Counted from the stretch's first letter, positions 20,691 through 31,890 are shown. The stretch: 64,000 nucleotides of DNA from Amaurobius ferox (GCA_951213105.1 OX578140.1:124023649-124087648), one strand, 5' to 3'. The notes: generated by a model from the sequence alone, not told the origin. Made by a program: numbers and translations.

Positions 20691-20830
20691 CAACTAGATT
20701 TAAACAAGTTTGGCTTCAAAGTGATTTTCTCCCCTATTAATAAAATTGAATTTCCTTCGCTTAAGGATCCTATTGAAAAGCTCATGAATTGGGGCATTTA
20801 TCAAATTCCTTGCCTTTGCGAACTATCATA
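20690..20830 (+). pseudogene. Penelope-like GIY-YIG fragment, last piece
   Basis: The frame reads LNKFGFKVIFSPINKIEF, then WGIYQIPCLCELSY, parallel to residues 40-84 of the 17146-17418 fragment. GIY is kept, YIG is degraded, and no intact gene remains. Confidence 0.6.
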
Positions 20831-20997
20831 TCATACATAAATTATCGTACATACGAACTATCATACATACCGTAAGTTGAAGTAGTAGTATCACGCGCCT
20901 CTACGTCCCAATTAAAAAGTAATGGTGGCGATATTGGTTCCTGATATGTTGTGCGGTTTGACAGAAAGTTGAGAAGAAAAATGAAGTGTAAACCTTC

Positions 20998-21978
20998 GTT
21001 TTTAACACTTTCCAATATAGCTGGAAAGTGTTTATGAATTTGATCATTCTGTCTGTCTGACCATTCGCAAGATAACTGCAGTAAAAATAACTTTATCAAA
21101 ACAAAATTTTAGTATGCTGTTGAGGCTGTCGTTTTTTTTTCTTGAATAAAAATGAATAATATGATCCAATTGGTTTTGGATTTTACTCGGGTTGAAAAAA
21201 TGAAATACTTTAAACCCTGTGGGATTTACTTTTTTCAAATGTTTTTTAAGCGAAATTAAAATTCACAAATTGCACAAATGTGTAAAAAAAAATTTAGCAA
21301 AATAGGTTGGGTAGTTTTTTTAAATAAAAATTGAAATAATAATTACATCCATGATATGTGATCAGGTGTCTCAGTGCAAAATAAAATGTGGCTTCCATTT
21401 TTACGGCAGATGTTTAATGATCGTTTAAATTGATTTTTATAATGTTGCATCCGTAATAAAATCGCTTTATTATTGCGTAAGATCTATGTATCAAAATTCT
21501 GTGCCAACGCAATTGCAATATTTTTTATTTTAAATGATCAACTTTGATTATTCCTACAACAAAGCCTAATTTTAATGATAAGCAGAATGTACATACAAAA
21601 TGTAAACAGATCAAATGAGTGTAAGATGAGTTTTATAAGAATTGCTGAATTATTTTCACGCAAAATTATTTGGCTCTGGAGACTGGAATATAAGTGATAT
21701 GAATGAAATATTCATTGATTTTACATAGAAAGGCAGACGATTTATATTTCGATGACGTCATTTGAATAAAGTTCATTTTGCGTACCATAACTTTTTTCGA
21801 TGAAGTTTTAAGTTTTCAAGCATAATAAATTACTGTAGTACTGTGATAATTAAAAAAATATCAGCGCTGAGTGTATCACATTTTAGAGATGTTTAAATAA
21901 AATTGCAATTTAGTTGGAAAGTGCTTCAATGAGGATGTAATCAATGCTTTATACATGATTGATTTTTCTTGTTTTTCC
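20998..21978 (+). mobile_element. Family-C repeat copy C1
   Basis: It begins with a hairpin, AACACTTTCCAATATAGC facing GGAAAGTGTT. TCTGTCTGTCTG, a GATAACTGCAGTAAAAATAA block and a CGGGTTGAAAAAATGAAATA block follow. The 3' end has GTTGGAAAGTGC and the inverted word AATCAATGC...CATGATTGAT. The hairpin, TCTG microsatellite, subterminal repeat and 3' hairpin parallel families A and B. Full-length relative at 59153-60457. Noncoding. Confidence 0.65.
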
Positions 21979-22433
21979 ATGCATCTATTCGTTGGATAAT
22001 CAAAGAATGCATAAAGATATGTAATATTATTACTTTTTTCGAGTTGACCTTTCGGTGAGCCTTTTCGAATAATTTCCCCGTTTGTTATTATCTTGAATTT
22101 CTTTAAAGTTGTTTTGGAATGCATTTGTTTTGAGGCATTTAATATGTAATTGCTTTTAAAGTATCATATATTACTGTGTAGGATTTTTTATAACTGAATA
22201 TAATTCACGATAATTTTGCTAAATCGGATACGAATATAGCTATAAGATTCTTCAATTTATTTCTTTAATTATGATTTCATGATATACGAAAGCGAATTAA
22301 AAATATTACTTACTCTTATTCCGTATTATTTATCTGTCCTTTACTTAATTTCTCTATTCATATATATATTTTTGAAAAATTATATGTATCTAAATTTCAG
22401 CACTATTGAAAACAATTTCACAAACAAGAATCT
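21979..22433. other. AT-rich stretch, nothing recognised
   Basis: No supported gene or repeat; short open frames have no recognisable motif. Confidence 0.5.
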
Positions 22434-22705
22434 CTTCGGGCGCGGTAGCCCGGTGGTTTGCGCACTGGATTTCACGCTGCCACAACTGCCGCCGTGTTCA
22501 TGCGGAGTACGATCACGTTAAACATGTGGGTCAGTAAGTCCTTCCGAAAGGTTGGTGGGAGGGGAAGGAGGGTACGGTCCCTGTGGATGCCTCCGCCACT
22601 GGGTTCCGGTCTAAATTGGGTGGCACTTCCCGGCCGTCCAAAAAGTTACCTTACACCTTTCTGGTAAAGTCGAACGGTCTGTGTCTCAACAACAACAACA
22701 AACAA
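22434..22705 (+). repeat. SINE family H, tRNA-derived, copy 1
   Basis: The head has GGGCGCGGTAGCCCGGTGG and TTTGCGCACTGG (A-box region). The B-box segment is deleted in this copy. The body contains CGTGTTCATGCGGAGTACG and ATCACGTTAAACATGTGGG. The tail ends TCTCAACAACAACAACAAAC. Similar copies at 25284-25577, 33324-33600 and 33652-33937. The GC-rich open frame inside is not a gene. Confidence 0.75.
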
Positions 22706-22859
22706 GAATCTCATATTATAATCATGTAGCCAGATGGGAATGCTGCACTAGAAGGATTAAATAAAACTATTCTGCTGTGTTAGTTCATTTGCTTACTTTT
22801 GAACATATCCCAAGTATTTACATATGTAAGCAAAATGCAATCGATTCCTAGGATAATCG

Positions 22860-23125
22860 AAAGGAGGAAGCCACCCCACCCGAATGTATTTGGGTGACGA
22901 CACGTGATCACAACAACAATCCTAGGTCACTCGGCACAACGCCAGGCTCCGTGGCAGGGGCCTGGCCGTGCGCCCTGACAGCGGCCCATCACGCCCAAGT
23001 CCAACCCCTCCGATCACAGTCGTACCCGCGACCGTCAGCAACGGCGGACCAATACCGAGACCAAAATGCGAGACAAAACATAGCACCAACCACCACACAA
23101 CCGCCGCCAGAAGAGGTTTATTGAT
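22860..23125. other. GC-rich island of unknown origin
   Basis: A 265-bp patch is much richer in GC than its surroundings and contains CACACAACCGCCGCCAG and CCAGAAGAGGTTTATTG. A 76-codon frame is open but low-complexity (Pro, Ala, Thr, Gln), with no known domain. It could be a repeat piece, an LTR part or a first exon. No second copy was recognised in the window. Confidence 0.4.
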
Positions 23126-23558
23126 AACAAAAATATAAAGAGATATCGCTTCAAAGACAAGCTTGACATAGCGCCACTTTTAAAATGGCAATGAGAACTT
23201 GAAGTGCATACTTCCGTACAATCTTTGTGGACAACAGATAGCAAACAATGCAAGAAGAGTGATGAGGTAATTCTTCAAGGCATGGGGTATGTTAACACCA
23301 TAAAATAACAGGTATTCAAAGATGTAATGAATTTAAAAACTTCAATATGCGCAAAATAATTAGCTAAATTTAAGATACAATACTCAATGTGCGAAAGTAT
23401 AAGGAAACATGAGCAATATACGAGTAAATTAAGCACAAATAAAAAAATAATCTCTTTATTTGTGCTTATATACGCTGCTCAAGTTTTCATGATTTATATC
23501 TGCGTGCAATTAAAATGAGTTCGCATAATATACATAAATTAAATAACATACATAAGTA
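23126..23558. other. AT-rich stretch, nothing recognised
   Basis: No gene or repeat supported. A short palindrome-like word around 23440-23470 (AATAAAGAG-type, TTATTTGTGC) is too weak to call. Confidence 0.4.
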
Positions 23559-23644
23559 CATCAATTACTGTGTTGAAGGCCCAGACCACACGACCAACCC
23601 AGAGGGTTTATGGTAACAAGTTGTGTGGCCATCAATTACTGTGT
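23559..23644. mobile_element. 56-nt micro-insertion with 15-bp direct repeats
   Basis: CATCAATTACTGTGT occurs at 23559-23573 and again at 23630-23644. The 56 nt between them carry GGCCCAGACCACACGACC near the left and AAGTTGTGTGGC at the right, an imperfect terminal inverted pair. A perfect 15-bp duplication suggests a recent staggered-cut or target-primed insertion. Confidence 0.7.
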
Positions 23645-23996
23645 GTGATTATGTATATTTTTTTCTTATGATCGTGCTAAATATTCATATAATATGTTCG
23701 TCTTTGCTTTTGGTGTTATTAACTGTGTCATTAAGTTATCAAAATTACATGTTAATTGCATAGTTACATTTTGAGGAAAGTGTTAAAAAATTGCATTTAT
23801 TTACAATTTTCAATGGAAACTTACACCATTTTATTCTTGTACTAAATGTGAATTTATTTGCTATAATTCTAAGAAGTGAGTGAGGTGAAGCTTGGATTAC
23901 ATTTGAACAGTCATTTTAATTCCTGAAAGAAATCCTTTCCAACTATGAGACACGGAGCATACCAGAAGTTCTCAGGAATCTTCAACGTCGTGGTAT

Positions 23997-24555
23997 TGTT
24001 AAAACTTGGAAAACGCTTCCGAGTCTCTTTTACCCCCTTCTCATTTTCGTTTCTTTCAAAGACCAGACGGTGAAAACACTCGTATAGGCATCCTTTTCCA
24101 TGACGTAAGTCCAGGGATGCCACATGATGGAGTTCGAAGTAATGTCGCCAGATTTGACAATTTATTGCTGATTTGGCTACATTTGGTGATTTTCCGAAGC
24201 TTCGGGAAACACCTCGAAAAATCCAGTATTCTACGAAAGATGAGAGATTTCCAGAAGTTCCAATAGAGAGTCAATAAAAGGGCTCATCATTCAGTCGGTG
24301 AGCAGTTAATAAGATACGAGCTACATTGACCTGTGACTTTCGCCAATGTTTTGAGCATAGTTTCTGTCGTGTGTTGTGAAATGACTTATGCCAATATTTT
24401 GAGAGCAGTATCAATTATTTTGTGAAATGAGTGTAACATTTTGCAGGTTAACTGCATATTGTTCCTGTTTACGCTGCGCTTGTGAATAAACGTGTTAGTT
24501 ATCCAGAAATGTGAACTCATTCTTGTATCCGCACACCCACGATTTCAGAAGATAC
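23997..24555 (+). mobile_element. Diverged LTR, second copy
   Basis: It begins TGTTAAAACTTGG and follows the same order as 28-543: GACCAGACGG, CAGATTTGACAATTTATTGC, AATAAAAGGGCTCATCATTC, TGCATATTGTTCCTGTTTAC, TGAATAAACGTGTTAG and ATCCAGAAATGTGAACTCAT. The 3' edge near 24555 is uncertain because it runs into another element. The open frames on both strands are LTR sequence, not genes. Confidence 0.7.
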
Positions 24556-24660
24556 GTTGCAGCAGGATAATGTACCACATAACAAATGGAGATTTTTGAA
24601 AACCCTGAAAAGCCGTTGTGATATTTTAGCGCATGTCACAAACTGATGCTATTAAAATCA
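24556..24660 (+). pseudogene. Possible Tc1/mariner transposase scrap
   Basis: CAGCAGGATAATGTACCACA reads QQDNVPH, like the second catalytic Asp region (QQDNxPxH) of Tc1/mariner transposases. Only about 30 codons can be followed. It adjoins the LTR, which may have inserted into it. Confidence 0.3.
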
Positions 24661-25283
24661 CATTTACAGAATATTAACCTTTTATTCAAATGGGCAACAG
24701 TTACATTTTACACAATTTTAATACAGTGCAAAGCAAATTCTCTTTCGTAAAGCAAATCTCACTCTATCGTTCAATCTTTTTAAATATAAATTTGAATCTG
24801 CTGACATCACTCAAAAGAAAAAAAAAGAAGAAAAACAAACAGAACAAAACAAACAAACAACAACAACAAAAAAGAACCACGTTCAAGCAAAAATTTAATT
24901 AGCTAAGAACTTTCCGGTTTTTAATATGAACGCAGAACTCAAGCAACAGTGAACTTGAATGCAACAGTGCAACAGTGAACAGCAATATTGAACAGTGAAC
25001 AGCAACATTGAACAGTGAAGCAATAGTGAACAGTGAAAGTCAATGGGTGGTCGTAAAAATTGAGTGTCCACGCAGAGGGTTATGAAAATGTTGGGTAAGT
25101 ATCTAAATTGAAATATTTATTCGTGATTGAAACACGTTTGGCAACATTTTGTAGCAGCGTTACCCAGAGATAGATGGATAAATACAGATAAATCAAGGTG
25201 TTTATATTATTAATGTGCGAGCGGCTAGCTTTATGCTCCAGAATATAGTGGAGCTTGTGATTCTCTTCCATTTACAAAAGGCT
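24661..25283. other. AT-rich stretch with simple AAC/CAACAGTGAA repeats
   Basis: An A-rich tract (about 24805-24880) and a short tandem of CAACAGTGAACAG-like units (about 24940-25040). No gene is supported. Confidence 0.5.
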
Positions 25284-25577
25284 GTTGTTGTTGCTGAGAC
25301 CCAGACCGTCCGACTTACCAGAAATGTGTAAGGTAACTGTTTGGACGACCGGGAAGAGCCATCCAATTTAGACCAGAACCCAGTGGGGGGGAGGCATCCA
25401 GAGGGAGCGCACCCTTCTTCCCCTGTCACTAACATCTCGGAAGGACTTACGGACTCACATGTTTAACGTGATCGTACTCCGCATGAACACGGTGGTAGTT
25501 TTGGCAGCGGAGGAAATCGAACCCGGGCCTACCGAGTGCAATTCCCGCGCGCTAACCGCTGGGCTACCGCCCCCTTA
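25284..25577 (-). repeat. SINE family H, copy 2 (full head)
   Basis: On the minus strand the head reads GCGGTAGCCCAGCGGTTAGC (A box) and CCGGGTTCGATTTCC (B box), then CGTGTTCATGCGGAGTACG, CATGTGAGTCCGTAAGTCC and the tail GGTCTGGGTCTCAGCAAC. This is a tRNA-derived SINE with both internal Pol III boxes. Confidence 0.8.
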
Positions 25578-25935
25578 CAAAAGGCTGTGTAACCACTAGT
25601 TTTCTGCAGCTGTGATGCAAGCATTCAGTAATGGTTCCTTAAGACATGCAGAAAAGTTGATAAAGGGTGGAAGGGGCGATTTTAATCTAAGCCGCTGCCA
25701 AGAAATCGCAATTCCTATGGCGAAAAATGGAGGGAGCCTAGTTAGACAATGTCTATACCCCATAACAATCAGCTACGGAATAATTTTTATTTTAATTGGA
25801 CATTATTCGAAATATGTACATCAAATATTTCGAATAACGCAGCTATAAAGGGACTTTAGTGATATTGTCTAGTGCAAATTCAGTTTGGTCGACTTGCTTT
25901 GCGTCTCTTAACGGGGTTAAGAGTCACAAAGGGCT
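25578..25935. other. No feature recognised
   Basis: A 78-codon frame (25612-25848) starts inside a possible repeat edge and shows no domain. I do not call it a gene. Confidence 0.4.
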
Positions 25936-26130
25936 TCGAAAATTTTAGAAAATATTCAAATTATCACATAAAGTGTGTAAAAAAATTTCAGCAAAATATG
26001 GAGAGATTTTAAATAAAAATTGAAATAATAATTGCATCCATATTATATGATGAGATCACGTGACTCATTCTGACAACAAACGTATCAACGTAACAGTTTT
26101 TATGTAAAATAATTTTTTATGGAAATCGAA
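25936..26130 (+). mobile_element. Family-C repeat, fragment
   Basis: The words AAAATATTCAAATTATCACA, TTTAAATAAAAATTGAAATA and ATTGCATCCATATTATATGA match the middle of C1 (21260-21370) and C4 (59450-59600). Both ends are missing. Confidence 0.6.
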
Positions 26131-26149
26131 CATAAATTTGTTAACCTTT

Positions 26150-26286
26150 TTACAAACACAAAATCCACCTATAAGGGCGATCCCAAAACGCCCCTTACAG
26201 GCGGCGTCTCTAAAAAGTCACTTACATGCGGCTTTCCCGGAACTCCCCGTCTAGGCGGTGTTCCCAAAACGCTCCTTATAGGCAGT
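26150..26286. repeat. Short GC-containing direct repeats
   Basis: Imperfect ~35-bp units contain AAACGCCCCTTACAGGCGG and variants (about four). They lie immediately upstream of the 32-bp satellite. Confidence 0.5.
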
Positions 26287-26813
26287 GTCATGTAATGTAA
26301 ATGCAATTCACGATATAAATATAATTATGTAAATGTGATTCACGATGTAAATATAATTATGTAAATGTAATTCACGATGTAAATATAATTATGTAAATAT
26401 AATTCACGATGTAAATATAATTATGTAAATATAATTCACGATGTAAATATAATTATGTAAATGTGATTCACGATGCAAATGTAATTATGTAAATGTAATT
26501 CACGATGTAAATATAATTATGTAAATGTAATTCACGATGTAAATATAATTCACGATGCAAATGCAATTATGTAAATGTAATTCACGATGTAAATATAATT
26601 ATGTAAATGTAATTCACGATGTAAATATAATTATGTAAATATAATTCACGATGTAAATATAATTATGTAAATATAATTCACGATGTAAATATAATTATGT
26701 AAATATAATTCACGATGTAAATGTAATTATGAAAATGTAATTCACGATGTAAATATAATTATGTAGATGTAATTCACGATGTAAATATAATTATGTAAAT
26801 GTAATTCCGGAAT
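26287..26813. repeat. 32-bp tandem satellite, about 16 units
   Basis: The unit is CACGATGTAAATATAATT followed by ATGTAAATGTAATT. Copies vary at a few positions (TATAATT/TGTAATT, GTGATT) and a few are shortened. The array is about 530 bp and noncoding. Confidence 0.9.
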
Positions 26814-27439
26814 TGTAATTGACTATGCCTCTCGTCTCTCGCTGTCGCCCGGGTCGTTTGCCCCCTTATATTCATTCTTGTGTAATCTCTTTTTGTGGGA
26901 TTCTACTTGTAACTTTTTATGCTCAAATTTCTCTTCTTTCTTTTCCATTCCATTATTTTTTGTCTAATATCAGCCATTTTAGTAACATCCATTATACTCC
27001 TCAAGCTGTAGATCATAAGACAATAATTGTGCCTGCATACTTTTTTATTAAAAGACACAAACAATTTCATATAAATTTTAATATTCAAATATATTCGAAA
27101 TATTTATTATTAATTATTCGTAATATGTATATTCACCAAAAATTATGTTTATAAATTATGCATTTATATTCATGACAAATTATCATATTTATATTCATAA
27201 AAAATATGACAAAAAACAGCTGTTAAATTTAACACCATTCGATGCAGCTGCATCTAATACATCGATATACAAATTTTCGGTTTTATCCGTGCAATATTGA
27301 GTGTGCTGTCAAATTTTATTTAAAATTCACGTGCGTTCCAAAGTGTCGAAATAAATTACTCATATATATAAATTAATAAATGGATAAATGAAGCTGAATT
27401 CAATATGAATTTAGGAGTTTTGCCAGTTTTAAAAATGTT
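26814..27439. other. No feature recognised
   Basis: A short GC-richer patch (CGTCTCTCGCTGTCGCCCGG, about 26825-26855) is followed by AT-rich sequence. The 111-codon frame at 26819-27154 is Ile/Tyr/His-rich, resembling translated noncoding AT-rich DNA; not called as a gene. Confidence 0.4.
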
Positions 27440-27740
27440 TTTGTATTTTATATTGTGTTTGTCGTGTTGAAAAGATCTATTTTTTAAAGGGCAATTAAAA
27501 TGCGATATCCAGGGTCAGTTCTGGAATATCCTGAGATTAATTAGACCAGTGTCTTTAGTTTAGAATGGATTATGACCCACTGCAAACACCCAACCATGCA
27601 GAGGGTCAACCTTCTCGTGCGGGAATCGGATTCGACTTCAGCAGAATGCCCAATGCAGACTTTTGCGATCTAGGAAACTTCAGTGTCCAATCACCGGTCT
27701 CTTGCATTCAGTGGCTGTCTTAGCCACCTAAGTTTACGGA
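27440..27740 (-). repeat. SINE family E, uninterrupted copy (empty-site paralogue)
   Basis: On the minus strand the head reads GTGGCTAAGACAGCCACTG (A-box-like) and GAAGTCGAATCCGATTCCC (B-box-like). The body contains GAGAAGGTTGACCCTCTGC. It is collinear with 3158-3297 joined to 15384-15750 and has no insertion: ACTGCAAACACCCAACCATG corresponds to the position where the palindrome sits in the other copy. Its head abuts the TA of a Tc1 element. Confidence 0.75.
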
Positions 27741-27742
27741 GC

Positions 27743-29363
27743 TACAACTCCGAGTCAAAATATTAGAATAAGGCATTTCATTTGTAATGTGAAATGCATT
27801 TAGCTTCATTTCAGCGTAGTAAATTTGAAAAAGAACAACTTTTGATGATTTAATAAATTTACAAGTTATTAAAGTAAATTAAAACTTTAAAAGATTTAAT
27901 TTCGAGTAAATATTGTAGTTTTTAACAATGGTTTTTATTGTTCAAAATATTAAAATACTAAAATAGGTGGTTCAAATAATCAGAATACTTCTGAATTTTC
28001 CGGAATGGTTCCCAAAGTTGCATACATTAAGCATAAAATTAGCTTCTGTTCTTTCATGTTTTTTTTGTTCATTTTGTGTAAAACATGGGTCGTTCGTCTG
28101 ACATAACGGCGTTTACAAAGAATCGTATTATTGATTTGCATAAACAAGGCCGTAATCAGCAATATATCACCAGTTACTTAAAATGTTCTCAATCAAATGT
28201 TAGTTGAGCAATAAAGCAGTATTTTAAAGATGGATATTTTGAAAACAATCGTCTGAATAGTGATCGAAAGCCACAAACTACTCCGAGAGATAATAGAAAG
28301 CTAAAGAATATTGCTAAGAAAAATCGTTTTAGAAGTGTAAGGTATTTGCATCGGAAGTGGAAAGAACACGACGTTGATGTGTATAAATCCACAACACTAA
28401 GGCGTCTGCATAAACTTGGATTTCATTCTCGTGTACCAAAGGTAAAACCTCTCATGACTAGTAAACAGAAAAGGGACAGAGTGAAGTGGTGCAAAAAAAA
28501 CTTTTATGGAGGTGTGGATGATTGGAAAAAGGTATTTTTCAGTGATGAGTGTATGTTCTGTGTATCATATGGTGATCAAGGTGTTTGTGTAAGGCGAATG
28601 AAGCAAGAAGCATATTACAAGGAATGCATGAAGCGGTCAGTGAAATCAGCAGCCAGCTGGAAGGCTATGTGTCACTTACGAAAGGATTAACTCTCAGATA
28701 TATCAAGAAATCCTTAATTTATTTCATGATACCATCGTCGGAAGATTTGTGTGATGACGATTGTTTCTCAACATGATTTAGCATCTTGCAACAGGTCATT
28801 TTCCATTATGAACTGGCTTACACAACACCAAATTAACGTACTTCCCTGGGTGGCTAATTCGCCGGATTTAAATCCATTCGAGAATTTGTGGGGAATAATG
28901 AAGAAAATACGTCAAGAAATTGCGCCATAAAACAAAGTTGATCTTATTTCCAGCATAACATTGATATGGTCATGTCTGGGCAGAAAATATTGTGAGCCAC
29001 TTTAACTAACTTGCCAAATAGAGTTGATGCTGTTATAAAATATAAAGGTGATGCTACGAAATATTAAAAAATCACTGTTTTTGATTTTAAAAAAAAAAAT
29101 AGCGTGATTTACAAAGCATTATTCTAATATTTTGAACAGGGTAAATGTTATTCTACTATTTTGATTTTGTTCCAAGTGTGAATAATCATTTTCATTTTTG
29201 TATTATTTCCGTTAATTTTTATGCTAAAATATTCAACAAATTGTGTAAATTCTTACATTATGAAATTTTCTCGTGTTTTACTTTTTGTATAAGCGATACA
29301 TAAAAAGCCATTTTTTAAAATTCATTGTTTACGATTATTCTAATTTTTTGACTCGGAATTGTA
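27743..29363 (+). mobile_element. Tc1-like transposon, complete ends, dead
   Basis: The inverted ends read TACAACTCCGAGTCAAAA (27743) and TTTTGACTCGGAATTGTA (to 29363), with TA at both edges as expected for Tc1/mariner. The element is about 1.62 kb and contains one degenerate transposase gene. It lies next to SINE family E. Confidence 0.85.
28085..28960 (+). pseudogene. Tc1-like transposase (DD34E), inactivated
   Basis: The frame from ATG 28085 reads an N-terminal paired-like helix-turn-helix (MGRSSDITAFTKNRIIDLHK). A TGA at 28205 replaces the expected Trp. It then continues to a stop at 28690. First catalytic Asp: KKVFFSDECMF (around 28540). Coding shifts frame over about 28640-28776, then returns: QHDLASCN (second Asp) and SPDLNPFENLW (Glu), 34 residues apart, so DD34E. 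The QDLAPCH-type motif has decayed to QHDLASCN. Stop codons and frameshifts show it is not functional. A Tc1 family subgroup was not determined. Confidence 0.85.
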
Positions 29364-29932
29364 TACTATCTTTTTCTATGGAGAATTAGCATGGGCGGAA
29401 CTAGGGAGGGTGTACATGCCCCAGGCACAGCAGGTACGTGGCTCTGATTTTGTGAGAAAATTGACACCAAACTCTGGCTTTGCTCCGGGTAAGAAAACAT
29501 TCTAACTTCGCCATTGGGATAAGAATCCTTAAATTTTAATAATTTCTTAATTTCTTTGAAATTTCACTCTATAAATACTGTATTGAAATCCTAAAATTGA
29601 TATTACAAACAAAACATAGAAGATTTAAACACAAAATATTTACTTTTTTTAAACATCATTTATAATGCAGTGATTAAAACATGGCAATTTTTTCTTAACA
29701 AGAAAGGTATGTAAATGAGTAATAACATCGTTCTAAATCAAATATGAAGTCAATAATGAAATATCAAATTTTGGGCAAAAGTTTTACCTTTACTACATCG
29801 CTGTTTGAAGAAGACCTTGGATGTTTTTTTAAATCCATCTATGAGCAAAAATATCGAACACCACCACACCTAACGCATCTGAGTTTCAAAACTAACAACT
29901 ATCTATTTGTAACACTAAAATAAAGCTCCTCC
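29364..29932. other. AT-rich stretch, nothing firm
   Basis: ATGGGCGGAACTAGGGAGGG at about 29390 resembles words seen in some DNA-transposon remnants, but I see no second end. No gene supported. Confidence 0.35.
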
Positions 29933-30051
29933 AAAATGTAGATAAAGGCGACAGAACATTAGTAATGTTCTGTCGCTTTTATCTACATTTTCTTTATTGT
30001 TATTTCTACATTGTTCCGCAAGATGTAATGTTACATTACATCTTGCAGAAC
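29933..30051. repeat. Two adjacent near-perfect hairpins
   Basis: Hairpin 1: 29933-29961 pairs with 29963-29991, 29 bp with one G-T wobble and a 1-nt loop. Hairpin 2: 30013-30030 pairs with 30034-30051, 18 bp with one mismatch and a 3-nt loop. The sequences are unrelated. They could be the ends of a small fold-back element, an RNA hairpin, or mutation by template switching. Confidence 0.75.
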
Positions 30052-30159
30052 TGGACTATCGGATCGGATTTCGTCCTTCATGCTGCAGAGTTAAATTTTT
30101 AGGAGCACCCTTAATGACTTTCCTGACTTCAAATATCTGTCTCACTTCAGAGTTCTGAC

Positions 30160-31275
30160 TGGGCATTTTTCGTTTATTTAGTCAATTAAACATTTAAGTG
30201 AGCGGCACCCCTAAAGTAGCAAATCTTATAAAAACTGAAATTATATACTTTCTTCCTATATACCGATCTATCAACCTTGAACCAATTTTAAAGTCTCGTT
30301 ATCATTGCAAAGTGCGTTTTTCTGTCATTTCACATTTCGAACGTTTTGGTGTGGAGCACCCATTAAATAAGCATTTTTGAAAAATACGTTTTTTCCCGAG
30401 GTTTTATCTATTGATTGACTCGTGCATCAAATTTCAATTCTTCATCTCTTATTTCACCTTTCGAACGTTTTGGAGTGGAACATCCCACTCTATAGAATAT
30501 TTTAGAAAAATTCTATTTTTTATACGACTTTACGATTGACACGTGTATCAAGTTTCAATTCCATATGCCATTTAAAATAAAACGTTTATCATTTATTTCG
30601 CAAATAGAACATTTTGGTGTGCGGCACCTCTAAAGAAGTAAATATTGGAAAACCGAAATTGTGCACTTTCTTCGTTTCGAACTATCTACCCTCGCATTCA
30701 ATTTATAATCTATATCTGATCGTAAAGTATATTTTTCTATCATTCACATTTCGAACGTTTTGGTGTACAGCATTCTTTCTACTAAAATTTTTTTGATAAA
30801 TTCGATTTTTTCTGAGTATCGTATTGGATAATTGACCTCTGTAAAACATTTGAAGTCTCCATTTCACGTAAAAGAAGACGTTTCTCCTTCTTACGGAAAA
30901 TCGAACATTTTGGCGTATATTACAAACCCTAACGTAGGAAATGTTGAAAAACAGAAATTGCGCACTTTCTTTCGAACTATCAACTCATGCATGGAATTTG
31001 AAGTCTCCATCTCATCACTAAGAATGCTATTCTACCGTTTCACATTTCGATGTTGAGTTCTCTACGGAACATTTTTTTTTAAAATTCGATTTTTGCAGTG
31101 GGTTTTAGTGAACGATTGACTCATGTACCAAATTGCAAAACTCTATCCACTTAAAAAGGCGTTCTTCAGTTATTCAGCAAAATGAATATTTTAGCGTGCA
31201 ACAGCCCTAAAGTATCAAATAATGATAAACTGAAATTATACACTTTCTTCTTTTTGATATATTTACCTTTATATT
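30160..31275. repeat. Degenerate tandem array
   Basis: The words TTTCGAACGTTTTGGTGT and GAAATTGTGCACTTTCTTC recur at irregular spacing (for example about 30338, 30463, 30747 and 30236, 30654, 30953, 31231). Units are about 125-160 bp, organised in longer multi-part repeats, and much diverged. Short plus-strand frames at 30198, 30614 and 30832 are parts of these units. Confidence 0.65.
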
Positions 31276-31279
31276 AAAA

Positions 31280-31890
31280 TTAAAGTGTCTACTTCATTTC
31301 GAAGTTTGTTGGTAAAAGAAATCTGGGCTGGTAAATGGGATCTTAGGCATAGCAATAGGCTGCAGAATATCGTCGGCGTACAAGCGAGTCGTCAGATTGG
31401 CTTGCATCACAAGTCGAGAAGATCGATTGTCCCACGAGATGGCTCCCCAGACTGTCACACCACGTATGATGGCCATGTGCTGCTTGGCAACAAATGCGGT
31501 ATTGAAACATTGACCAGTCTTCCTTCACATACGTATGTGGTGGCTATCAGCACTGAGAGAGAAGCTGGATTTGTCGCTAAAGGCTTTTGGACGTAGACAA
31601 CATAGGCAGTCCCTCCAATCGGACACTGTCCAGGCTGACAAAGCTCGGCATCAATCCAGACGGCTGTACCTATGGTGAAGAGTCAGTGGTAGGCACCTTA
31701 ATGGACATAGACACATAATTCTACCTTCTGCCAGTCGACTCCGAATAGTATCCCTTAGTACAGGATGCATGGAGGATGGCAAATGCTGTTGTATGGCTGA
31801 TAGTGACGCCACTGATGTGGAAGCGGCTCTTCTTCTGATTGCACGATCCTATCGAGCAGGTTGTCTGTCCTGAGTCTCTGAGACGGTTAC
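31280..31890 (-). pseudogene. Second Tc1-like transposase fragment
   Basis: On the minus strand the frame near 31294-31476 reads VWGAISWDNRSSRLVMQ then TRLYADDILQP, resembling the block between the first and second catalytic Asp in Tc1/mariner proteins (VWGxIxxxxRSxLxxxxGxLxxxRYxxxIL). Upstream (to 31890), SRFHISGVTISHTTA and TGY-like pieces occur across several frames. Multiple stops; no terminal repeats found. Confidence 0.5.

Noticed and set aside
22894..23124. 76-codon GC-rich frame as a gene
   Set aside because: Low-complexity composition with no domain, and no splice or promoter evidence. Retained only as an unexplained GC-rich patch.
26287..26813. CRISPR-like array
   Set aside because: The 32-bp units are contiguous with no unique spacers, so it is a satellite. 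The context is eukaryotic.
28085..28960. Active Tc1 transposase
   Set aside because: There is an in-frame TGA at 28205, frameshifts between 28640 and 28776, and an altered second catalytic block.
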